Shown one piece after another: positions 24,737 to 33,300 of a DNA stretch of 64,000 nucleotides. Location of the stretch: contig NZ_JAAXPA010000023.1 in assembly GCF_012396235.1 (NCBI RefSeq), positions 1-64,000 on the forward strand, in the 5' to 3' direction. Position 1 is the first letter of the stretch. Each line of letters opens with the position of its first letter. The DNA comes from Rhodococcus opacus. GTDB lineage: Bacteria; Actinomycetota; Actinomycetes; Mycobacteriales; Mycobacteriaceae. A program made the translations under genes and the position numbers. Below the pieces are notes generated by a model. That model was not told the DNA's origin. It worked only from the letters and a program-made list of their open reading frames with translations, and ran no database searches.

Positions 24737-25843
24737 ATGTCCACAGATTCCGACCAGACTCCGCCTTGGGCAACTGACACACCCCTCGGGGCCGAGCGCT
24801 TCGGGGCCGAAAACACACTGCGAATGCTGTCCAAGGTTTTGAAGGCGCTCAGCGGCACTGAGGACTTTGATCGCGGCGGAGCACTCAGCGATAAGTGCAA
24901 CGCAGTTCGGACGTTTTGTATCAACCTCCGGGATCAACTGTTCGAACGAAGCACGCTACTGGTGGACCCCGAAACAGGTGCCAAAGTTCGGAGGTACGCA
25001 GTCGAGTACGTCCGCCGCGATCTCATCTTGGAACTCAGCCAGCTGGCACCGACAGCCGATGAACTTGTATCGACAGGTCAACTAGACTCTGCGGCTAGGA
25101 CTCTGTTGACTTGGCTCGACAGACTCACTTCAAGTGTCAGTCACGGCCTCACCGCCTCGAAGCTCAGTTTCGCCGAAGAATTTTTGGTCTTCGGTACGGC
25201 CGCCGAAGAGAGCGCGGTCCGACAGTGGCTTGAGGACCTTCGTCGACTTGAGGAAGACTTCAAAGAATCCCTTGAGGCGACGAAATTCAGCAGGATCGCT
25301 GAGCAGGCTGCACTCGAAACGATTCAGGCACGCGACAGTGCTAAACAGGCGGCTGGAGTTACAGGAAATACCTCGTTAGCCGGGCATTTCACCTCTCTCG
25401 CTACCTCGGAAGAGTCCCGCGCGTTCAAATGGACACTAACGGCGATCGCGGGCTTTGTAGCCGCCCTCGCCATCGGTGTAGGGGTGCTTACTCGCGATGC
25501 ATCCGCGGTGTGGACGTCGATGCTGTCCCACCTAACACTGACGCTGCCCGCACTGGCCGTGGCTGCCTATGCCGCCAGGATCTCGGGCCATCACCGCACG
25601 TCAGCGTTGTGGGCCAAGACAACCGCAGTACAGCTCAGCTCCCTGTCAGCATTTCTCGAACAGATGCCGAACAGTACTGCGCGCGAACAAATCGTCCTTA
25701 CCCTCGGTTTGAGGGTGTTCGCGGCTCCTGATCTCCGGGATTCCGCAACCGAGCAGGTGTCGGTCGTTCCGGCGAATCTGACCGAAACACTGAAGGAGAT
25801 TGCGCAGGCCCTTCGCGACAAGGCCCCCGGGCCGTCGGCGTAG
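24737..25843 (+). CDS. Membrane protein with long helical cytoplasmic domain, unknown
   Basis: 368 residues from ATG 24737 (GAGGGAGCG upstream). Residues 1-230 are largely helical and soluble (WLEDLRRLEEDFKESLEATK is coiled-coil-like). Two hydrophobic segments follow, WTLTAIAGFVAALAIGVGVL and HLTLTLPALAVAAYAARI, then a C-terminal helical part. The layout (helical sensor plus paired membrane helices) occurs in several phage-defence effectors, but no defining motif is present, so this is only a suggestion. It is convergent with a second membrane/coiled-coil protein at 25943-27208. Confidence 0.65.
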   Translation: MSTDSDQTPPWATDTPLGAERFGAENTLRMLSKVLKALSGTEDFDRGGALSDKCNAVRTFCINLRDQLFERSTLLVDPETGAKVRRYAVEYVRRDLILELSQLAPTADELVSTGQLDSAARTLLTWLDRLTSSVSHGLTASKLSFAEEFLVFGTAAEESAVRQWLEDLRRLEEDFKESLEATKFSRIAEQAALETIQARDSAKQAAGVTGNTSLAGHFTSLATSEESRAFKWTLTAIAGFVAALAIGVGVLTRDASAVWTSMLSHLTLTLPALAVAAYAARISGHHRTSALWAKTTAVQLSSLSAFLEQMPNSTAREQIVLTLGLRVFAAPDLRDSATEQVSVVPANLTETLKEIAQALRDKAPGPSA

Positions 25844-25942
25844 TGCTGTAGCTTGCCATCGGCGCCGTCGCTGTTGCCGCGGTCATGGCAATCGTGGCGT
25901 GGGCAAGCCTGATCTTCTACGGGTGGTGAGAGCCAGCCGGTG

Positions 25943-27208
25943 TCACGGCTGCGTTCGGTTCGCAGGCCCTGTGGGCATGCGGGGGCTTGAACGCCGTCCC
26001 CTGGTCATCTCGTCCGGGAATCCGCTCGAAGAGTTGCCTGGCGGTAACACGGGTCTATTCAGGCGGCCGTTGGGAACGGAATGGCTTATGCAGATCGAGA
26101 TGACGATCGGCAGGATCCACCCGGTGACCAGTGCAATGGTCAGGATCCCACAGGCGGGTTCCGCGGCCCATGTTTCGTTGAAATGCACCAAAAGCCCGGC
26201 AAATATTGGTCCCGCGGCCGCCAGGATTGCGATTAACGCTGTCGCTGCCTTCAACTTCCCAAGGTCGAGCGTGAAGTCCGTCGCACTCGCCTTAGAGACC
26301 GTCGTGTCCGCCTCAGAGGCCGTCGTGTCCGCCTCAGAGGCCGTCGCATTCGCCTCAGAGACCTCGGTCACTGCAACATTGACCTCTACCCGCGACTCCT
26401 TGTGTTCCGCCCACTTGCGTGCCACCGCCCAATTTTTGGCTTTCTTGCGCGCTGCTTCTGCGCGTGCCGCTTCATTGCGCGCTGCTTCTGCGCGTACCGC
26501 TTCCTTGCGCGCTGCTTCTGCGCGTACCGCTTCCTTGCGCGCTGCTTCTGCCCGCTCCTCAGTCGCCTTTTGCGCCGCTACCAAGGTTTCGCGAATATTC
26601 GTTGTTCGGTCCCAGATTGTGTAGACGCAATAGGCAATCGCCGTCGCTACTCCGAGCCACATTGAGACCTTTACCCAAATGTTGACGTTGTCTTGGTAGA
26701 GGAGCTCAAGATACTGGATTGTCGTGGCGGTGAGGAGGAGTGTGGTCGTGATGATCACCACGGATATCAACCCTCCTCCGAGTGTGGCGAGATGCGGCTG
26801 TATCGGTCGCGCTGTGCTCCCGTGTATGGCGAGCATCCAGCTCAACCCGGCAATGAGTGCTACTCCGCCGGTAGCCAGCATCCCGCTAGCGGGCATTGCC
26901 TGGGTCCAGGCTCTCGCGCAGGCGTTGAGGTATGTGTCGTCAACGAGTACCTCGCCTTCAGATAGCAGGACCTTCGGCTCAATGCCGGTGATGTGACTGA
27001 ACAAGTAGCTGTCGAGCGCAAGGATGACGATGGCCGAGGCGAACAGGGCCATCGTCTGGACGTAGGCTTCGTGCTCCTTGGCGAATAGAACAGCTATTGC
27101 GGCGATCAGAAAAGCGGCAAGAACTCCTGCCAAGGTTGAGTTTGTGGACGCGGACGAGATGATGCTCCACGGGTTGTTCTCGGTTGCACACGTCTCGTCG
27201 ATCCCCAT
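25943..27208 (-). CDS. Polytopic membrane protein with Ala-Glu-Arg coiled-coil repeats
   Basis: 421 residues with about four N-terminal hydrophobic segments (LAGVLAAFLIAAIAVLFA, MALFASAIVILALDSYLF, LATGGVALIAGLSWMLAI, LISVVIITTTLLLTATTI) and one more near 180. A cytoplasmic coiled coil follows, built from ten-residue units of the AARKEAVRAE type, then Ser/Thr/Ala repeats (ASEADTT). Two C-terminal hydrophobic segments follow (LIAILAAAGPIFAGLLV, GILTIALVTGWILPIVIS). Both repeat sets come from tandem DNA repeats, so length is probably variable between strains. Function unknown. Confidence 0.65.
   Translation of the reverse strand: MGIDETCATENNPWSIISSASTNSTLAGVLAAFLIAAIAVLFAKEHEAYVQTMALFASAIVILALDSYLFSHITGIEPKVLLSEGEVLVDDTYLNACARAWTQAMPASGMLATGGVALIAGLSWMLAIHGSTARPIQPHLATLGGGLISVVIITTTLLLTATTIQYLELLYQDNVNIWVKVSMWLGVATAIAYCVYTIWDRTTNIRETLVAAQKATEERAEAARKEAVRAEAARKEAVRAEAARNEAARAEAARKKAKNWAVARKWAEHKESRVEVNVAVTEVSEANATASEADTTASEADTTVSKASATDFTLDLGKLKAATALIAILAAAGPIFAGLLVHFNETWAAEPACGILTIALVTGWILPIVISICISHSVPNGRLNRPVLPPGNSSSGFPDEMTRGRRSSPRMPTGPANRTQP
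26290..26372 (-). repeat. 21-bp in-frame repeats
   Basis: GTCGTGTCCGCCTCAGAGGCC-type units repeat about four times with small changes and encode seven-residue Ala/Ser/Glu repeats in the membrane protein at 25943-27208. Confidence 0.7.
26445..26560 (-). repeat. 30-bp in-frame tandem repeats
   Basis: Units starting TTGCGCGCTGCTTCTGCGCG begin at 26445, 26475, 26505 and 26535 (last one partial). The middle two are identical. Translation gives decapeptide coiled-coil repeats in the surrounding membrane protein. Slippage could change copy number. Confidence 0.85.
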
Positions 27209-27329
27209 AGCGCAGTATCACATCCGGCTACCCGATACCTCAGTAAAATGTAAGGAACGAGCAGTTCGGATGTGTCCTCAACGACACCGATGCGCTTCCA
27301 CCGAGGACGCCGGCAGCTTGGCAGCGGGC

Positions 27330-27356
27330 ACGACCAGCAGGTTGCCTACTGGTCGT
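27330..27356 (-). terminator. Hairpin downstream of the giant gene
   Basis: ACGACCAGCAGG, loop TTG, CCTACTGGTCGT pairs over 12 positions with one mismatch. It begins 14 nt after the stop codon of the giant methylase-helicase gene and is the best terminator candidate for that transcript. Confidence 0.6.
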
Positions 27357-27369
27357 ACCCGGAGCAGGT

Positions 27370-30300
27370 CTACCTTTCCTGACCGGTATCACGACTGCGG
27401 TCGGCTCGCAGCCCTGGTGGGATCCGCTCGATCGTGGCGGTGTTCGTTGCGGCGGCCGCGGTTGCGTGGGTGGGGTAGTCGGACTGGACCAGCCGCATGA
27501 CTTCGGCCAGCTCCTGGTCGGTCACCGTTTCGGCGGCGGCCGCAGGCTGGCCGCCGTTGGATCGCGCCTCGGTCAGCGCAGTGTGGTCTCGTTCCCACAC
27601 CGCCACCGGTAGTAGGGCGGCTTCCGCGAGGGCGGTTCCGACTGCCTTCTCGGCGGCGGAGATCGCGGCGTCCCGGTTGGGGAAGGTGCCGCTGTCGAGG
27701 GTTTCCCTGGCGTTGTGAGCCGACCAGTACCAGTCGCGGCCGGTCCACTTCACCACGGCGCCGGGATCGCCGGTGCCGCGGTCGAATCCGGCGGTGAGCT
27801 CGGAGCCGATCTCGTCGGTGCGCTGCCACCGTGGGGGTTGCGGGTTCGCCGCCAGCTCGGCCTTGCGTTCGGCGTGCTCTTTCGCGGCCGCCATCATCCG
27901 GGCGGGGGTGGCTTCCCGCAGATCGTCCTCGGTCATGCCCTGGTCTTCGGCGTGTCCGCGGGTGGGGTTGAGGTCGCGGGTCCACCCGCGGTACATGCCG
28001 GCGGCCGCCAATCGTTCCTTGGTCGCCTCCTTCTCGGCGAGCGCCTCGGGGGAGTTCTCCCGGGCGGCGAGGTCGGCCCGCATCTCGTTGTAGGTGTGTG
28101 TGAGGCGGGTGATCTCGTCGGTCTTGGCGAACGGGACCCCGAGCTTGTCGGCGAGCTGCTCGGTCTGGGTGACCATGTAGTCGCGGTCCTTGACGTGCAG
28201 GTCCATCGCGGCGGGCAGGTCGGCGGCCATGTTGGTCAGCCGGGTCACCATGCCGGATCCGCCGTCGGCGCTGCCGAGTGCCAGGTCGACGACCTCGGCG
28301 TCGACGGTGCGGACGATGCCACCGGTGAGCCGGAATGCGTACCCGCCGACCGGGAGCCGGCCCATCGAGATTTCGGCGCCGGCGATCTCGGCCACCAGGT
28401 GCTGGCCGTCGGGTTGGCGTTCGAGGTCGCGGAGGATGTGCGCCAGTCGGGTTTGCACCGCCTTGCGTACCTCCGCCGGTTCGGCGAATGAGACCGTGCG
28501 GCCGCCCACGGTGAGGGTCCGCTGTTTGCGGGGCAGTTCACCCCAGGCGGTGAGGGCGTCGGCGACCTCGCGGCCTTCCTCGATCTCCTTGGTCAGGATC
28601 GGCAATCGGGTGCGGTTGTCGTGCAGTTGCCACTTGATTCGCTCCTGGTCGGAGCGGTGGGCGCGGGCTTCGGCGCCCAGTTTGCGGAGCTGCGTTTCGA
28701 GTTCGACGACCTCGATGTAGCGGGGATCGCCGGTCGCGGCGGCCTTGGTCGCGGCCATCGACGAGGTCATGTCGTCGCTGCCGATGTCTTCGGCCTCGGA
28801 GAAGTCGATCGCGCCGCGGCGGAGCTGCTCGATGTAGGCGGACTTCTTCTCCACGGTCTGCCACTTGGTGGTGTCGTAGGAGCGTTCCCCGACGATGTTG
28901 ATGATCTCGACGGTCTTGTTCTGGTTGCCCTGCCGGATGATCCGGCCCTCGCGTTGTTCGAGGTCCGCGGGCCGCCAGGGGCAGTCGACGTGGTAGAGCG
29001 CGGTCGCGCGTTTCTGCACGTTCATGCCGGTGCCCATCGTCTCCGACGAGCCGATGAGCACTTTCACCTCGCCGCGTCGGCAGGCGGCGAACAACTCCCG
29101 CTTGTCCTTCGGCTTGGGGTAGTCCTGGATGAACTGGACCGCGCCGGGGGACATGCCGCGGGCGACCAGGTCGGCGCGGATGATGTCGTAGACGGTGTCG
29201 TCGCGGCCGGTCTTGGGGGTGCCGCGGTCGAGGAACACGATCTGCAGACCGCCGGTGCGTGGTTCCGGGTTGCCGGCCTCGTCGTAGTAGACGGTGTCGG
29301 CGGTGCGTTGCTCGATCTCCCAGAGCTTGTTCACCAGCAGGTCGACCCGGCCTTCGCCCGCCGGTGGTGCGTCGAGGCCGCCGAGGCGGGGGTCGAGAGT
29401 GACGTTGGCGCCGTCGCTGCCGATCTTGAGTGGGTTGTCGATGTGCGCGGTCTTGCCGGTGTACATCTGCATCCGCTCGTCCAGGTCGATCATGAAGTCT
29501 CGGACCTGTAGCGGCATTTCGAAGGTCAGGTTCTGGCGGCCGCCACCGGCGATCTCGGGAAGGGTCGCGGGGACCTGCTCGCGGATGACGACGTCGGTGA
29601 ACTGGGCGTTCATCGCCATCAGGGCGGGCAAGTTGACGAACTTGCCGATCCGCGACACCGACCGCAGTTCGGAGCCGGTGACGTTCATTTCCACCGATTG
29701 GCGCATCGCGGCGAAGTTCGCCGCCCAGGCGTCGATGTTCTCCATGCCGCCGGCCTCGAGCAGGTCCGGACGCAGGTACTTCGTCATCACCCACAGCTCG
29801 GACATGCTGTTGGCGACCGGGGTGCCGGTGGCGAAGGTGACGACCTTCTCCGGAACGGGTTTGCGGCCCTCGACGGCGGCGCGCTGGCGGTACTTCCGCC
29901 GCAGGTAGGACAGTTTCATGTCCAGGTCGGTGGCCCGGCTCGATCCTTCCCGCAGCGCCAGGTCGGCGTTGTTGGACTGGCGGGAGAGGTTCTTCCACAT
30001 GTGTGCTTCGTCGAGAAACAGGTAGTCACAGCCGGTTTGCTCGAAGGAGAAGCCGACGTCCTTGGAGTCGGCGTTGATCTTCTTCTCGAGCTTGTCCTGC
30101 CACCGCTTCTTGGCCTTCTCGATCTCCTTGATGGTGTTCTGTCCGGTGGCCGCTTCCCGGGCTTGTTCGAGCTTGGTGATTTCGTCGGCGATGTAGGCGG
30201 CCTGGGTGTCGACCGAACACTGCATCTTGGTGAAGGCCGGCTCGGGGACGATCACCAGATCCCAGTCCTGGGAGGCCGATTGCGCCATGAACAGTTGCCG

Positions 30301-33300
30301 GTCGGCACGGGATTTGAAGTCGTCGCCGACCAGCACCCGGGCACCGGGGTAGGCGTCGGAGACCTCGCGACCCCACTGGTCGATGAGGTGGTTCGGGACC
30401 ACCACCCAGGGCTGTTTGATCTGCCCGAGGCGACGCATCTCCATCGCGCACATCGTGATCGACCAGGTCTTGCCGGTGCCGACGGTGTGGTCGAGAAGCA
30501 CCGACGGTTCGTTGATCTGCCGCACCGCGACGGCGGCCTGGTGCGGATGCGGTGCGATCCGCAGGCCGGGGAAGGTGCGGCCCTGCCCGTTGTAGGCGGG
30601 GTCGACGAAGGAGTTGAACCGGTCGTTGAACACTCGGGTCAGCTCGGCGGTGCGGGCCGGGTCGTTGAACAGCCAGTCCCCGAACGCCGTTTCGAGCATC
30701 TCGGCTCGCTGCTGAAGTTCCTCGGTGAGCTCTTCGTGGAACCGCGGCTTGGGGGAGTGTTCGAGTTCGGCCGCGGTCTTGAACACCCGGATGGGCTGGT
30801 TGTTGGCGATCTTCTCCAGCAGCGACAACCCGTCGACGCCGCGCCGGTCCCCGGCGGTTTCGTACGGCAGCCCGTAGGGATCGGTGTACTGGTCCCCGGC
30901 GATCGTGAAGTCCCAGGACGCGGTGATGGGGGAGTACTCGACCGCGATGCGGGTGTCCGGGTGCACCGAGAACGCTTCCCGGATGAACTGCGCGTACAGC
31001 GGGGTCGGCACCCAGTTCGCGCCGGGGCGGACGGTGATGTTGGTCGGATCCAGATCCGCCGGGATCACCTGCCGCAGTGCATCGACCGCGCCGGCGTGGA
31101 GCTGCGGGTCCTGCCTGGCGGCGGCTTCGGTGGCCGCCAACTTCTCCCGCACGTTTCCGGACAGGAACCTCGGGGCCGGGATCAGCTCGGTCGGGTCTTC
31201 CGGGTTGGGGAAGACCAGCCCGGCGAGTTGGTCCCGGGCGGCGTCGATGTCGATGCCCACCAGCCCGGAGATCCGGTCCAGGTCGACCTGCCCGGTCTCG
31301 TCCAAGCTGACTGCCAGCGCTTCGGCGACGTCCTGGGCGGTTTCCGCCCGCTGCGGCGGGGTGATGACGTCCTCGGTGAAGATCTTCGACTTCCGCGCCT
31401 GCTGGGTGTCCTCGTCGAAGATTTCGATGCTGCGGACCAGCTGGATCGCCGGGTCGTAGCGGATGGCGCCCTCGAGGTGCCGCATCTTCTTCCACGGCGG
31501 GTTCGGCTCGGAGGCCTCCGCCAGCAGTCGGGCGGCGACGTCCTCGGGCAGTGCCCCGGTGACCGGGCCGGTCTCGTCGCCATTATTGGTCCGCCACTTC
31601 TTCTCCAGGTCGGCGAAGCGTTTGTCGATGACCTTCTGCGTCGCCGGGCCCGGAGTGACCCAGGTGAACCGGCCCAGCGGCCCGTACTTGCGCGCATACC
31701 CGTCGTACTGGCGGTTCAGCTGCGCCCGCAGCCGGTTCTTGGTGTCCTCGTCGCCGCCGGTGCGCTGGGCGTCGACGAGGTCGGTGACCGTGCCGGCCAT
31801 GGTGAGCATGGACTTCCACTGGGCGGTGCGGGCCTTGTCGATCTTCGACGGCACCGGCGTCCACCGGCCGAGGGAGAGCTGCTCGAACATCAGGGTCTCG
31901 TCGTTGAACCGCACCGATCCCGGAACCTCGGTGATCGCGGCTTCTTCCGCGGTGACCAGCCCGGGCTTGTCGAGCATCGGGTCGGCGGCCGGCTGTTCGG
32001 CGTCCTGCCCGAGCCCCGCCCTCTTCGCGGTGTCGACGATGGCGGTCAGTCGGTCACGGACCTGGGTGGCCAACGGGCGGGACGGGTCGGCGGTCACCTT
32101 CAAGGTGGCCGCCGAGTACATGCCCGACCCGATCCCGAGTTCGCCGAGCACGTTCTCCGGGTGGGCGAGGAAGTAGTCGTTGACCTGGATCTCACCGTCG
32201 GCCAGCTCGGCTCTCGAGGTGGTGATCCACTGCTCGGTCGCCGTTGCCGGTGCGCGGCCGGCCTCGCGGCGGCGGAAGATCAGCAGGTCGGTGACCACAT
32301 CGGTACCGGCCTGCCGGTCGAATGCCTTGGTCGGCAACCGCAGTGCGCCGACCAGGTCGCCGAGTTCGGCGATCTCCTCGCGGGCCTTGGTCCGCTGGGC
32401 GTCGGAGGTGAAGGCGCTGGTGATGACCGCGACATAGCCGCCGGTTTCGGTCAGTGCCAGGGACTTGCGGAGGAAATGGTTGTGGATGGTCAGTCCGGAC
32501 GGGTTGTGTAGCGGGTCGCCGACCGCGAAGTTGCCGAACGGGACGTTGCCGATCACCGCGGTGAAGGCGCCCTCGTCGGGGGAGAACTTCTCGAATCCGT
32601 GGCCCCGGACCTGGTGCCCCGGATACAGGTGGTGCGCGATCCGGGCGGTCATCGGGTCCAGCTCCACCCCGACCATCCGGGTGCCCTTCGGGGCGTGACC
32701 GATGAAGTTGCCGGCCCCACAGCCCGGTTCGAGGACCCGGCCGCCGGTGAACCCGGCTCTGCCCAGCGCGGACCACATCTCGGCCGCGATCGCCGGATCG
32801 GTGTAGTGGGCGTTGAGGGTGGAGGCGCGGGCGGCGTCGATCTCCGGCGGGGTCAGCACGGCGGAGAGGTCGGTGCGGAGCTCGTCCCACTCCGGCTTGC
32901 GCTTGTCGAAGATGTCCCCGGCCGCACCCCACCCGGACCAGGCGGCGAGGATCCGCTGTTCGGCCGGGGTCGCTGCCCGGTTTTCGTCGCCGAGCTGGTG
33001 CACCAGGCGGATCGCGTCGATGTTCGCCCGGGCGCGGGCCTTTGCCCCGGACGGGGCCAGTACCTCGGCGCCGAGGACGAAGTTCGTGGCCGTCACCTCC
33101 GGCTGGTCCGGGACCGGCTGGGTGGCGACGGGCGACGCGTCGGTTGCGGGTTCGTTCTCGGTGTCCCGGACGGCGTGGTCTCGGGTGTCGCGTTCACCGG
33201 TGATGCTCGCGGTGACCTCGGTCGCCGCAGCCGACTCGGTGCGCCGTCCGGTGCGGGCGGTGGTGATCGCCTCGGCGAGGGTTGCCGTGGTGACCGGTTC

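Noticed and set aside
29698-32511. 937-codon plus-strand open frame
   Set aside because: It is antisense to the methylase-helicase gene, which has clear catalytic motifs; high GC content produces long shadow frames.
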